NCBI GenBank assembly: GCA_029964075.1 | Contig: CM057147.1 | Coordinates: 26,123,513 to 26,187,512, forward strand | Length of the DNA stretch: 64,000 nt | Source of the DNA: Patiria pectinifera | Lineage: Eukaryota > Echinodermata > Asteroidea > Valvatida > Asterinidae | Direction of reading: 5' to 3' | Shown here: positions 37,293-50,157 of the stretch, in pieces | Layout of the letters: every line of letters starts with the position of its first letter | How positions within the stretch are numbered: the first letter of the stretch is position 1 | Program-made: the position numbers and the translations under genes | The notes under the pieces: generated by a model | Told to the model about the DNA's origin: nothing | What the model saw: only the letters and a program-made list of their open reading frames with translations | The model's database searches: none

Positions 37293-38612
37293 GTATGTGG
37301 CCGCGAGACGCTGATGGATGATTTCATTCTTATAGAAAGAAAAAAGAAGAAATGTGTGTATCGCATGTCAGACTCGGGAGGGTATAGGATTACAATATGC
37401 CACATTTGTTGTGAGTCGGGATGCGGACCCGTGTGGTCCGTGATTCGGATGAGGTACAGGCGTGAACCAGGTAGATTGTGATCAGAGGAAGGGTGCAGGT
37501 GACCAGTCACAAATTAAGGGACAGGGGCAGGACTGGCTTTCTGGGAACTCTCTGTACTTTAAGCTACGAACGTGATTTTATAGGAGTCGCTGTGATTTTC
37601 GGGTTGGATTTGGCGATGGACTGTTGAAAAGGGTACCGTTAACTTTGCTAGACTTTGGGGTACCTATACAGCTTCCTTGTTGCTAGACTTTGGAAACATT
37701 GAAGACAAAAGCACCTGCAGGGTTAGTGCGATGGCAAACGAACAAGCACATCTACCTTTCTATAGTCCGCATAATTTGTCAAACTTGCACGTACCCGTAC
37801 TGTTGGTGTTTTCTTTACCAAATTCCTAAAATATAAAAAAAAACGTATTGCATAATTATGACTACTAAACTGATTTTATAGTGTCGTATTTCGATGGCAA
37901 ACTTCAACTCAATGCAAAAACGTCCTGTGCCAGGGTTTCTCAATGTAAAAAGGCCATTGATGTTTCTCACCCCAAAGTAACGTGTTAAAAGTGATTACAA
38001 GCAATCCCATCCGATACTGAATGCCGCTGCAATGTCCACGAACATTATATAATGGTTTGCCTATAGGTTTTCTAACACGTAATTTCCCCAAATTTACTGC
38101 ATTTTTATTTCGTGTTTGTATAACTACGGAATAGTTATGCTCCACCAGTACAGTAAAAGACATGCACTTTGAGCCAAGCTTGTGCCTTATTGATTACTTC
38201 CTTGATCACGCACGTTTTGATGCACAGTAATGGCCGGGGAGAAAATACAAAAGAACACAAAAAAACATATCCGTAACGATTTATTGATGGTTCAAGCATG
38301 TCTGCAGCGTCTGCGTACGTTGTACGGGAAGGGCACGATTTTCTGTGTGTTTATAATTATTCATTAACCATAAGTTGCAGGTTTGTGACTAATTTCGCCC
38401 TCTAACTACCTAGAATTAATCTCCGTCGAAATTCTTATTTAATAAAAGTCGAAGCATCAATATTGCAGCTGAAAGAATTTCATTAAGTGCAAAACAACGT
38501 GCAACATAGCCAAAACATAACAAGAGAAGATTCTGCGTGATTAACAACTAACCGTGAGATGAAAGAATAAAAGAGATTTGAAATAAATGTAGTAGTCCTC
38601 CTGCCAAGCTTA

Positions 38613-38899
38613 AGCCCGCCGCACACGAGAGCTACGCGCTGAGCATAAAGTCAATCGAGACCGTTTGCTCAGCACGTAGGTCACAAAATATCCCCGTGTG
38701 CGGTGAATTTTAACCGAGTTTTCTGCCTCGCGAGGCTGTGAGGCAAATATCTATCCCGTTTGATTTCTTTCTCCTCGCGAGACGAAAAACTCACCGTGTG
38801 CGGTCAAGGGGAGATTTGCCTCACGGCCCCGATCGCTAAGCAGAAAACTCAGCAAAAAATCACCGTACGTAGGCCTATAGCTCTCGTGTGCGGCGGGCC
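38613..38899. mobile_element. 287-bp MITE with 23-bp ends and TTA duplication (PIF/Harbinger-like)
   Basis: The ends are (A/G)GCCCGCCGCACACGAGAG and its exact inverse, continuing through CTA, with TTA directly outside each (38610-38612, 38900-38902). A TTA or TAA duplication is the hallmark of PIF/Harbinger elements. There is no ORF; the interior has GTGTGCGGT words repeated in both orientations. Near-identical ends suggest a fairly young insertion. Confidence 0.7.
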
Positions 38900-39283
38900 T
38901 TATACTGTGAAGGACGATCAATGTCTTTTTATTCCTTCATCTTTCTATAATAATTCTTGAGAGCTGACTGGGAGTCTTATCGTCATGGATTGATTTTCGT
39001 CAACTAGATTTCAACAGTTATTCAAGTCATTGTTGATTTTCTGGTTAACAATCTCAACGAAACATGCGGGGTGTAAACTGAAAGGTAATCCAAAAACAAG
39101 GGGTTAATATGTAAAAGTTATAAACCTAAACGCTGTCAAAATGGCTCCATCTTAAATGGTACTTCATTAGCTTTCCATTGATACCTTATTTGCATTTCAC
39201 CCATCACGGATAACCGAGTACCGATGATTGCTAACAAAGGCCATAAAAACTTCTTTCTCCAAGTTCGCTGAATAAGCGCTTAG

Positions 39284-39630
39284 TTAACCCTAAAAGGGCA
39301 ATCCGCCCCCCCCCTCAACTTTTTCTGCGATAGCCTTGAAAAAAAATTTTTCGCGACCAGAGCTGTTATGACTTTTTAGCCTCCAGCCTTGCGCTGCGCG
39401 CCGTGAAAACTGAATTTTTCCATATACGTCGTGTACACAGAGCAGAATTACCATTCGTACATATGTATAATTAACTAGCCATAATTCCAAAACCCTTTGA
39501 CCTATAGTCATGAAATTTCTTGGTTTTGTTTATGATGAGTTGCTCTATGCATGTACCGAGTTTCAAAATTGTTCGTCACTCGATGGCTGTTAGATGGTCA
39601 AAATAACCCGGCCCTTTTAGGGTTAAGCTG
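39284..39630 (+). mobile_element. piggyBac-type MITE, copy 3 (complete)
   Basis: TTAA|CCCTAAAAGGGC at the left and GCCCTTTTAGGG|TTAA at the right give a 12-base perfect terminal repeat with the TTAA target duplication diagnostic of piggyBac. About 340 bp, non-coding. Related copies are at 3643-3987 and 27338-27478. Coordinates include the flanking TTAA. Confidence 0.8.
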
Positions 39631-39757
39631 TTCGATGAATGCAATGTCGCTGAGGACAGTGCGTTAAATAGGGGTATGTTGGAAATGTTCCATAAAATGG
39701 TTCATAATGTTGTCCGCGAATGATACATTATTCCAAAGATTTCGCCTTTCATTTCAG

Positions 39758-39892
39758 CCTTGCCGGCTAGGTACACGAGGCGCTTGCGAATGCAATTCAT
39801 CGTTACGAAGGTAGAGGATGAAAATATGGCAGCACTCCCGAATCGCGAGCTGGTTACGAAGTTCGCCAAGTTGAAGTACCGTTTTTTATGAC
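39758..39892 (+). CDS. Weak candidate terminal exon
   Basis: A strong acceptor (TTTCGCCTTTCATTTCAG) is followed by an open frame to TGA that includes VEDENMAALPNRELVTKF and ends KLKYRFL. The 44-codon length is compatible with chance, and no poly(A) signal is evident nearby. Listed because it lies between two other plus-strand candidate exons. Confidence 0.15.
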
Positions 39893-40570
39893 AGATCTTC
39901 AGAAAGCTCACTATACCAGAAATACTAGACGGAAAAGATTTATCAACATTTTTATACAATTTCAAAAGCGTACATTAGTCGTTAACCCCGCGGCCTCCGA
40001 AGGTACTTTTGTACGCTTATGAAAATGCTGATATTATGGATGACCTCTTATACAAACTCGACCAACCTTTGCAGAACAACTTGGGTTTCTCATCATGTAT
40101 CAAGTGCTCTTCGGGTATGGCCGTCACCGTATCTAATTTGTTTTGGAGATGAACCTCATTGCCTTCGGAATAAATGACAATGTTACACAAGCACTTGTTT
40201 TTGAAGCTCAAGCTGCTCAGTACGGAGTGGAGAGGTCGCGATTGACGTATCAACACCCCATCCCAATACACGTCTATTAAATCCACTAACATGCTTTTCA
40301 AACTACAGATAATAATTTGGCATTGTAAATTCTGATCGAATACACTGTGCATCATTTTTTTTCTGAATCGCCCTACTGTCACCTTGCTTGTCACTGACTG
40401 AATGTTTGTCAAACTGAGTCACCGAGTATATGTCTTTAAAGGAGACTTTCGGGTCCAGGCCTCGACTACGCGAGCCTCGTCTTTCGTTTCGTTTGCATTT
40501 GCAAGGCCCTCTGTTGTTGAACCGAGGATAGGCCTTTGTTGCTGTGAAGCCTGTGATACGAACGAGGAGT

Positions 40571-41036
40571 CCAGGCCAGTAAATAGACCCAAAATTGCCT
40601 ACGCCGGCAAAATCACGATTTGCACGCCCTGAAATTCTTCGGTATTAGAGCATTTTGTGGGCCATGAACTTGACGGTTTGAAAAACAAAACAAAAAGAAG
40701 GGTGGAAGCCGTGCATAGGACTGTGAACTTGTATTTCTGTGAAATGTTGATAGAGTTGGGCCCTAAGCGCGCTCTATTTTGCAAGGAGCGTAGGCTAAGC
40801 ATCGTTTTTAAAAATTGCGATGGGACTGTTTATAGGGCTGATCATGTTCGGATGGAAATTTCTCCCAAGAGTCACCGGATAACCCCAAATATTTAACAGA
40901 AAATGAACAGATGATGAAATAAGCTATAATTTGATGCGTGTCTTGAACACCTTCGAGTGTTGTGAGTATTTTAAATAATATTGGGAAGTACGCGTAATCA
41001 CCACCAAGGTATATGGCAGTCTATTTACTGGTCTGG
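40571..41036. mobile_element. Possible 466-bp element with CCAGRCCAGTAAATAGAC inverted ends
   Basis: CCAGGCCAGTAAATAGAC at 40571-40588 matches, inverted with one difference, 41019-41036. No clear target duplication. An internal 79-codon plus-strand frame (40657-40896) has no recognised motif. Confidence 0.45.
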
Positions 41037-41893
41037 ACCCTGAGAAGATACATTGTAGTGCTTATACGTTCTCTCCGAATTTAGATCACGGAACATATTA
41101 TCTTTAGTGAGGGCGCTCTGTGCAGCGGATCAGCTCATGGAGCTACATGATGGATTCAGCTATCAGGTGCATTTGTGCCTAAGTACTGCGAGTGATGCGG
41201 GCCGCGCCCGTGGAAGCATGTACCTAATTCCCCTAATCATGGAACAGTTGGATATGGGAGTAAGGCTTGGATAAAGATGAACCCAAAACCTAATGTAATG
41301 TTCAGGCTCTATAGCTTATCATGGTTTCAATTCATAGCTATGCCGTTCTATAAGTTCATTCTTAAATAATTCAACTCATTATAATTCTTTGTTTGTCTTC
41401 TGCGCATTTTTGTAATTAACTGGAGGTCTCTTTGCATGACTGAAACAAGAGGATTAAAACTAGAATACTGTATTAGTTGCTTGAATCAAAACCATCACAA
41501 TTAATCTGATGATAAGTTGTGAGTTAATTAATTCATAATCATGTGGGTGCAAAAATTGTCTGGGTAGTCATTAGGCACTTTATCATTATCACGATATTTT
41601 AAATTGTAGGGATATGAAACTAACCACAGTTAGTGTGACTGTGGTGCCTGGTCTTTCATTATACATGTACCGACTTTTTTCAGTGGAAGCATCTTGTTTT
41701 CCGGTCACATTACATGGACTTGCAGACTTGCAGTAATCGATTACCATAATGGTAATATTATAGATCACATTCCACTTTTGCTGTGAGTTTATCAGTCCCC
41801 CCCCCCCCCCCCCCAGTCTGGTTTTACAGATCGAATGTCTGGCGACTTTTAATTTCAGTATATTTGATTTGGAAAATTTCAACAGATATACAG

Positions 41894-42035
41894 TAACAAA
41901 ATCATTATTGTGTCACCGTCGCCTAAAGCCAACCAAGAACTGCTCGACGGAAGTCTGAGCCGCGGCACGTCGACGCCCCGCGACCCTCCCCGACCGATCT
42001 CTCTGTCCTCAACTTTCTCGGTGATTGTCTGTTAA
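41894..42035 (+). CDS. Candidate terminal exon of an unidentified plus-strand gene
   Basis: After an acceptor (AGATATACAG) the frame reads NKIIIVSPSPKANQELLDGS, then a Ser/Pro/Arg-rich tail including RGTSTPRDPPRPISLSS, and ends SVIVC at TAA (42033-42035). The exon is GC-rich against AT-rich flanks, codon use looks coding, and AATAAA occurs 450 nt later (42486-42491), consistent with a 3' UTR. It starts in phase 2. I do not recognise the protein; SP and TP sites suggest a phosphorylated cytoplasmic tail. Upstream exons are uncertain. Confidence 0.35.
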
Positions 42036-42520
42036 GTGTGTCCATTGTGAGCTATGTCTCTGTCTACTTTGTATCCAAACTTACCTTAAAGTAATGTTGT
42101 AGTGTTTACTGTGTTATATGTGCAGCAGTCGTATTTTCTGTAGGCACATGTTTGCATTGCTGGCTCGAAGTTCTCAGCAATGCCTTGTTGTCTTTGACTC
42201 TTAAGCTTGCATCAAGAACATAATTTCCTGTGTTATTTTTCTTTTTCTTTACTCCATCATCAGTGCTGGCCTGGGTTATAGTACAAGATGTCTGTTGTGT
42301 CTCATGATACTAGGTTGCCTATGATGCACCTCCAACCTTAGTACAACTTGTATGACTTTGTAGGTTCATACAACAAAACTGTAGGATATATTTTTCTCTC
42401 GAAAAGTTTCATATCCACTCAGTGGCTGAAATTCAACAGGTTAATGTGTCTGTTTGAGTCTCTAGTTATTTACAGGAAGGCCTTTAATAAACCTGGGAGA
42501 TCATGTTATTTCGTGTAATC
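42036..42520 (+). other. Possible 3' UTR of the gene ending at 42035
   Basis: T-rich non-coding sequence ending in the poly(A) signal AATAAA at 42486-42491. The assignment depends on the terminal exon being real. Confidence 0.25.
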
Positions 42521-43323
42521 CACTCTCCCTCGAAAACATGTATTATGTAAAAAAAAAAAAAATATCTAAGAACTAAAAGAAAAAACTTCTAGCTGTTGGT
42601 TAAAAAAAAGGGCAACATGTTCAATCGGTATCTTCTATAATGACAATTTCAGTCTTGGTTGAATGTGTTTATGAACAAAATCATTGGCCGGAAGAAAGCT
42701 TCCTCAGCGAGTCAGATGCAGTTTGCACTTTATTCCCCCAACCCTCTAATCGCTCATACATGTTCATCCCCGGTAAGAAGATAAAACTTGCTGAGCCTAC
42801 CCCAACCATACACGGCTGTGGTTCGTCGGAACATGGAGCTATAAAACACAGCTCCATGGTCGGAACAAACATGCATTCACTCTACAGGGGACCAGTTTGC
42901 GGAGGTCAGGGGAGCTCAAGTATTTAGGGGACTAGCTCAACATATCGCCTCCATCGTGTGAACCACAGCCGACCTCCCCCTACAGCTGATAATGGGATTA
43001 ACGCTGTACACACGACGGCGTGGCACGCGGGTTCGTACATAAGACCCTTATCAATGCGTTCTATCATGCACACTAGCACCGTGCCGTGTCCAGTTAGTTC
43101 CGTTTACACTGTGTTTACGCCGCCATACCGTCAGCTCGAGTTGCGTTGGTTTAGCAGGGGTTGTTCCACGTGCTGGCACTTGTGAATGTGGTAATAATAA
43201 CCGTGGACTGGTTTTGGTTGACACATTTTCCCGATTGACACGTGTACAACTGATATTCCGGTCAAGGTCTATAACAAGAACACGTTCAGTGTGAATCCAC
43301 GTGGTCGAAAGACAAACGTCACA

Positions 43324-43834
43324 ATGGCCCACATTCGGATAATTGGAGGGGAGAGCGTACTCAAGAAGCCGATGCCGGTGCCGCCTTCACGCGGGGTCAA
43401 CTGGAACCACGAGGAGACCCAAGTCTTGGTGGATGTCTGGAGTGAGGAGGAGCAGCTCGATATGATGCCAGACCACGAAGACGCCTACCTAAGCAACAAG
43501 ATCATCTACGCCAAGACCGCCAAGAGGCTGCGTGAGATGGGTTACGAGAGAACCAAACCTCAGATCCAGTTCAAACTCAAGCAACTCAAGACAAAGTACA
43601 AGGGGATCATGATCGGCAGGAAGCATGCGGGTGGCAGCCGGCTCGGGCTGCAGTGGGAATTTTTCGACCAGATCGACAAGATCCTGCGGAGATCGAAATC
43701 CAAAGTTCCCGCTTCATCATGGAACACCACGACTTCATCGAGTGCGCCGACTTCGTCAATGCCACGTGGGATGGTCACAGACACCAGCGCAGAGGCGCCA
43801 GGAACCAGTTTCAGTCAGCCTGGGTCTTTTCACG
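43324..43834 (+). CDS. Myb/SANT-like (trihelix) DNA-binding protein, first exon
   Basis: ATG at 43324 (ACAATGGCC) opens 170 codons up to the donor CACG|GTGAGT (phase 1). Residues about 26-115 form a Myb_DNA-bind_4-type trihelix domain: NWNHEETQVLVDVW, YAKTAKRLREMGYERTKPQ and FKLKQLKTKYKGIM, with an aromatic LQWEFFDQIDKIL closing helix. A Ser/Thr-rich linker follows. The domain differs from the other two here in lacking their conserved intron after ILG; translation continues past the domain in the same exon. Later exons, perhaps with a coiled coil, were not found. Nuclear DNA binding is inferred from the family; the target is unknown. Codons are GC-rich compared with flanking sequence, which supports it being coding. 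Confidence 0.75.
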
Positions 43835-45020
43835 GTGAGTGCAGCCAGTGTGGCATGCAAATTCCTACATCATACATGTTTGTCACATACGCGTACAGTA
43901 AAAAAAAAAGTAAAGGGGACGAACCTGTGTAAGTTGAACGTTGTCAATATTGCTTCAAATTGAGAATAGAAAAAGCCCGATATTTTTAACAACTGCAGTT
44001 TGTTATTACAGTTATCAAGGTAGAATCTTAGTTATGGTGCAGGTACATCTATAATTTTATACATAACAAAGTTTTATGTTCGTTGATGGAATATTTGCGA
44101 TTGTAAAGTTTCGCATAGAAAAAGGTGTGACTTCACCCTGACCGTTGACGTTTTGAGACGGCTTTTAAGACTTAAGTACGTGTTAAGACTTCCTCAGAAA
44201 ACTTAAGGAGAATTGAGCGTTACATTCACTTGCCAGGCTGGCCGAATTATGGAATTCATTCCTCACTTATATGGTAGTCATAGCAACGGAAAATCTTTGC
44301 CGCGTTTTGGGGAAAGAAAAAAGCTTAGCCAGTGGGCAAATTATTACCTGCACCGCGTTGTCAAGGAAGCAAATGCTGGCGCAGAATGTGGAAGGAATTT
44401 GGCCATCTCGTGCAATCTTCCTGATGCCTGACTGATGTTTTACGATTAGCCTTAGTGAGTTCCATCAATCATGCTTTCTCGCTTTCTCCTTCAGCTGCTC
44501 CAGGCCACAGTAATTTCAATTTTTTTCAACCAAAGTTGCTGATTGTCCAACTCTTTCCGAGAGTGACATGTGATTGCGACGAAATGATCCGATTATGATG
44601 AAACAGGAAGGCAGAGGTATTAAGGGACATGGACCCGGGACTACCCTGACATTAGACTTGACTATTGATTCCTCTTAGTTTTGCTGGGTTCCTGTGCACA
44701 TTCCGCGAGCTAGGCTGTGCACCTGGCGTTGTATGCGTGTCGTCCCCGTCCGACGCATGCGCGGTTAGCTTCTACATGATGTGCGTTTATAATGTATGTA
44801 TGATGCATATACGAATCAGGATTAAGTCTGAACGTCGACTCGGCTGCCTTGATCTTTGAATGGGGAACACAATTACAAATTACAAAGGCATGTCACGGAT
44901 CCATAAAGGTCGATTGACTTGTTTTGCAACTCTAATTTCATGCTGGACTGATATTAACTCAGCGATCACGATCAATCTACAGGTAGAAGAACGGAAAGGA
45001 TTTAGGGCCTATGTGTGCAT

Positions 45021-45038
45021 GCTGCCCTCTGGCGGGAG
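45021..45038 (-). promoter_or_regulatory. CTCF-like word
   Basis: The minus strand reads CTCCCGCCAGAGGGCAGC, which fits 13 of 14 core positions of the CTCF consensus CCASYAGRKGGCRS. CTCF is present across bilaterians, but binding here is untested. Confidence 0.3.
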
Positions 45039-45839
45039 CTTTTCATTTTTTTCCACCTCGATTTCTTCGAGCAGGGCATCTTGATACACCCATAGCTAAA
45101 ATTGGATTCTCATCGGGACGTAGAAGGCTTTTATGACATATACGTGATTGAACCTTTTGAATCCTCGCACTCGTAGGCCGTGTGTCAAAAAAAGACCACA
45201 TTAAAACCCTTTAATGGAATTACATTTTGACTTCGCATGACCATGCACTCCAAGTGAATCGGTTGAGTACTTGACAGAAGCCACGTCGTTTCTCATACGC
45301 TATACACATAATACTTTGATGAGGCTGAGAACGAGGATTTATTTCAGAATAGACTGGTGCCACTGATGTGTTGATGTACCGGTGGCATTTATATTGTATA
45401 ACTTCCCCGTCTGAGTGTGCTTGAAAATGTTCCGTCAGTTCTGTCTGATTTGAGGGGGGATGGCGGGCTTGGAGGCAGATAAAATAGTCTTCAAATCACT
45501 CGGCACTCGGCAGTATATGTTAATCGCTATTGCTGGTTATTTTGTTGAAGTAATAAAAAGGGTAAATGAATCACATACAAAAAATTTAATCGTAAATGTC
45601 TATGCGCATTTGTACGCAAAGGTTATTGGTATTGTCCGAATGCCAGATTAAGGTCCTTTCTGTGTAAGACCGGTATGCCGCAGGAAGTAATCACTCTTTT
45701 CCATCACCGAGTGTGGCTGCAATGGAGGAAACCTATACTTTTAAGGGTAATGCAATCGAAATTTCGTGTAGTTCGGCTTTATAAATTCTATTTCTGAATA
45801 GTAATAAAGAAGGTGATTATCGGTCGTCCTCACATTAGC

Positions 45840-46130
45840 CGTGATAATGATACATCAACAAGGAAGACTGTACTCCTTTTATAATAGTAGTTGCCGGGCT
45901 GGAAGGCAGCCAAAACCGTAACATGAGTGGGTGAACTTGGATTCGTTTCCCATACCCTTGAGAGAAAATCAAGTAGAAATTGTCGTGAAACATGAAATTG
46001 CCGCCATGATAAGGAAACCCCACGGAATGAGACAGGGACAAGCCTGGTGGGATTCGAACCGGAGTTACAGAGGTAAAAAAACATATATATATCAGTACCA
46101 CTGCCCCAACCTTGCTCCCCTCGAACTGAC
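45840..46130 (-). repeat. tRNA-derived SINE
   Basis: On the minus strand an A-box-like TGGGGCAGTGGTA (46108-46096) is followed by the B-box GGTTCGAATCCCACC (46060-46046) and a non-tRNA body of about 200 bp. Open frames read through it in both directions are artefacts of the repeat. Confidence 0.5.
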
Positions 46131-49100
46131 CTCAATCGTTGTTTTTTTTTCATCTCACTCCTTGTCACTCACTGGATCTGTTGAAATAGCAATATAAATC
46201 GTTGCCAATAACAGTTTCGTGTTGAATGCTGCCTGTTGAATGTAATAACACTCAAGACAGTGACATGTCTGCTTTCACTGCCTACGGGCCAAGAGAAGGG
46301 ATTGCTAATAATGTAAGATATTCGATATGAAGTGGTAGCGGTAGCACTGGTAACATCTCTTTGGTGAGGTTGTGAGGTTTTGAAAAGAGCTCTGTGTCAG
46401 TGAATGTGTACGGGTTGGTATTAACCCTAACGATCCCCAACCAGCCAAACCCCAACACCAGGAATTGTTTGGATTTGTTTACTAGGATAAGTACTGCGCT
46501 AGTAAACTGACTGTACCTTGGGTGGGATTAGGCATACCACAAATAAACAGAGTCCAACAAGTGTTTATGTGCGCCGTTTACCATGTGTTGGGATTTGCAT
46601 GGACGAGGAAGGTTCCTAGTAAATCACCTAATTAGGGAGTTAAGTTGCGGTTCCACTGACTACTTGAAGCGGCACATATATTCAATTCTACGGGAACTCT
46701 CTCGAACAAAATTATAAACATTCGCGGCAAAATTCGCCAGAGTTTAATATGTTTATTAAAAGGCAAATAGGTCCATTTCTTTTCATGCATTTTGTTCGTT
46801 GCTAGTACTAACGGCACTCAGCGTACAAAGAAGAATGTTAACTATCTAACCTGTTGAATTTCAGCCACTGAGTAGATATGAAACTTTTCGAGTGAAAAAC
46901 AGTGAAAAACCATGCACAATCTTTAAACTTCGAGCGCGAAACACGATTCTCGTCAATAGAACTCTTTATTTCCAACAGTCATTCAATTGATCGTTAACGT
47001 TGGAAATCAGCTACATTTCTTGGTTTCTTCTAAATGACAGCAAGCCAGACGGAATAATTTCACGGGATTTTAGTACCAGTAGGATCTTTAATCCAAGTAA
47101 GCTTTTTGATAATAATTTCCTAGGTTACTTTTGGGATGAATGAAAAGGATCCCATATAGGGCCTAATGCCTTGAACTGTTTCGCGAATTCGAAGTGCGAA
47201 TGCTTGCCGTGAGTATCCCAACTTCGCTTTCGAGTACTAACTGTCCTGTAGTATGAGACAATGTTGAGAAAATTGTTCAGCCGCCGTTTTTTTTTAATAA
47301 TTAAAACAAAATGTGCCCATAGTGCTTACACATTTAACCCTTAAAAATAGAGAAAGAGAAAGACTGATAGTCATGTACAGAGATTTAATGGATTTTCAGA
47401 GTTCACTATTTTGGCTTTAGTTTCTTTGGCGTTCTTTCAATATTGCTTCCGCCATGTGTGTGCGGACAAACAGATGCAGGGCTTAGTTCACCGATACGAA
47501 CGACTCGGAGTTTTTTTGTTTTGGTCACTCATCGACGTCTCCCAATAAAACAGCGAATTTACACAGAGATCAAGTTCTGACTTTGACTCACCGTTGCCGA
47601 GCCCGCTGTGACATTAAATCTATATACTCAGCTCCGCCGGCGAACGTATTCAGTTGCAAATGCAATTCATTATCGGACAGAAAAAGACAAAAAGGAAATA
47701 ACCTTGTCGACCGTGTTTTGATTGGCAGAACCATCCTTCACGTCGGTGGAAATATGGACATTGGTAATTGAAATTAGGCCTTCATTTAGAGGATGAACAA
47801 AGACGTGTATGGGGAAATCTACAGGGAGACGTAAATTACATTGTGCGGTATAAACAGATGTAACGACCGGAACATCTGTGCGAAATTACCGAGAAAAGAA
47901 AATCTCATTAAAACTCGACGTTGATATAACGTTCGTGGGATATTAAATTTCAATTACGGGAAGTAGTTTTTATTTGGATTCCTTCTTGTTTAGATTGGAT
48001 TTTCAGGTGTTTTTTAAACGTAATTAAATAATTTTCTTCGAAAAACCACAAAAAACTGTACAGTTCTAGTTGTTTCCAATCATGTTCTTCGAAAAACACC
48101 CCCCCCCCAAGTGTTGTTTCCAATCACGGACCATTTTACACAGCGCAAACTTCATCTGCCGAACGAAATCGCCAGAGTTTCGGTAAAGAAAGGTAAAACC
48201 CTTTATATCAATTCCACTCAAAAATGGTACAGAAAGGGTTAAACTCAATTTCAAATCGAACTCTATATGAGGAGGAGGAAAGCAGAGATTTCCAAAGCTG
48301 AAATCAGGATTGGTTGGTATGCTGTTTATCCGTACAGAAGCTCATAAGCCATTTTAGAACGAAAGTAGTACAAAAACATATAGGGAAAACGCTCTTGGCC
48401 GGTTTTAAACAAGTCCGTTTAAAGACAGGCTGGGGGAATGGACGCCTATTATAATAGCCCGAGCCAAAGGCGAGGGTCATTAAAATGTATTTTGCTATAT
48501 CGTGTGCTTGGATACTGTAATTTCATTGGTCTAGAACGGCCACGTAACCGTTAACTTCATACACTGCGTCGCATTATGTAAATAAACCTCGTATACACTG
48601 CGCTGCACATAAATTGCGCGCGCGTGTAGGGCTTGCCAGCTGCGTTCACGACTGAGAACTGGCGGAGGATGTTCGGCAGTTATCAAAGGTAACACCGCAG
48701 TGATTCAAGTTATTTTTTGCAAAGTCAGTTACAACTATTATCTTTTTGATTTATTGGCACGATATAAAAAAAACAATTGTTGACTACTGTGATATGGGAT
48801 AGTTTGTAACCCCCTCAGGGCGCATAGCACCCTCGAGCTTCGCCTTGGTGCTTTGTGTTGAAAACGCCATATCCAACAGCACAGCAGCCAACATGTCCCA
48901 CAGACGTCCCAATCATAACAAAAATCCAATTTAATAAAATATATCAAATAGATCAGATAAATCAATAACTTTCCATCCTCTGTCAACTTACACAACTCTT
49001 ACCCGACAGAACTCATGCCTATATTAAAAAAAAAATCAAATAACTCGACAGAATTCATAAAGTGCGTAAGTGCATCGAAATGTCAGTGACCGGGACAGGC

Positions 49101-49956
49101 TCTCCGCCACACCTGTTCTTCGGGTGTACGTGGTCAGACTTCATCTTGCCGAAGTTAAACCGAGTCTTCGAATTTTTACCTTGTGTGGTTTTCGTCTTTG
49201 GAAATTGCACCGTGGGCTAGACACACACACAAAAACCAGCGGTCAGACTCCAACACAAGCCATTTCCATTAGGTTTATCGGATAATTGTACTTTCGTCTT
49301 GTCATCCCTTGCTTCCCGAGATTACAACTTGGATTTTTTTCTTCCATTTCAAATTCAGCCCATTTCCTAAACTTCGCACCTGGGGTCATGTCATAAACTG
49401 AAATTCACTTTTTTTTGACGGTATAGATGGATTTTATTTTTAGAGCCTGTACCTCGAGGTCAGCGTTAGTTATTTATTTTTTTATTAACGGGATTAAGAT
49501 CAAAGTGACCGCATTTATATAATCTGTCAGATTCACCGAGGGAACGCATCTCACGAACTAGCCAGGTCAGATTGTGATGGAACGGTGTCCATTTGGTCGT
49601 AGTATGGTCAGTCGGCAAGACGGGTTATGACGTACGCGTGCTTTGTGGATTAAAACCCTAGAAAGCCCTTTTCCCGCTTCTCGAGCCGGGGGCGAAGTCA
49701 TCCCTTTCTCGGATCTTCGCTTTGCATTTGCAGATCATATCGGAATTTCGGATTGCATTTAAAACATTACTAAATGCTTAAAACATCAGAAACATGTAAG
49801 CCCAATTAGACTATATGCGTTATAATGTCGCCAAATGTACCCCATCAATATTATTAGAACAATTTACCCACAGATTATGTATCTTGATGGGCCAATAGCG
49901 AGGCACATGATATTCGCTATTTTTGTTATCTTGCTGTGCACGGCCAAAAAAAGACT

Positions 49957-49999
49957 CCACGCATAGCAACCAAAGTATTATATGCATAGCAACCAAAGT
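49957..49999. repeat. Tandem duplication GCATAGCAACCAAAGTA
   Basis: GCATAGCAACCAAAGTA occurs twice, separated by TTATAT. No other structure is visible. Confidence 0.75.
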
Positions 50000-50157
50000 A
50001 CTAGGCCTATCCGGTTCGTAAGTGACTTCGTCATACACGCGCATGCACCACTTGTTACAAGCGCTCATTGGCTGAAACACTCAAGTTGCGTTAACTTCCG
50101 GTTCCATTGGTGCAATGCTACACCGTGTGCAGTACGCAGGGCTAAGTTGAGATGACG

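Noticed and set aside
40017..40412. 131-codon minus-strand frame
   Set aside because: No recognisable domain, no poly(A) signal near its stop, and composition like the surrounding non-coding DNA.
45835..46197. Three overlapping frames of about 90-110 codons
   Set aside because: They are translations of a tRNA-derived SINE.
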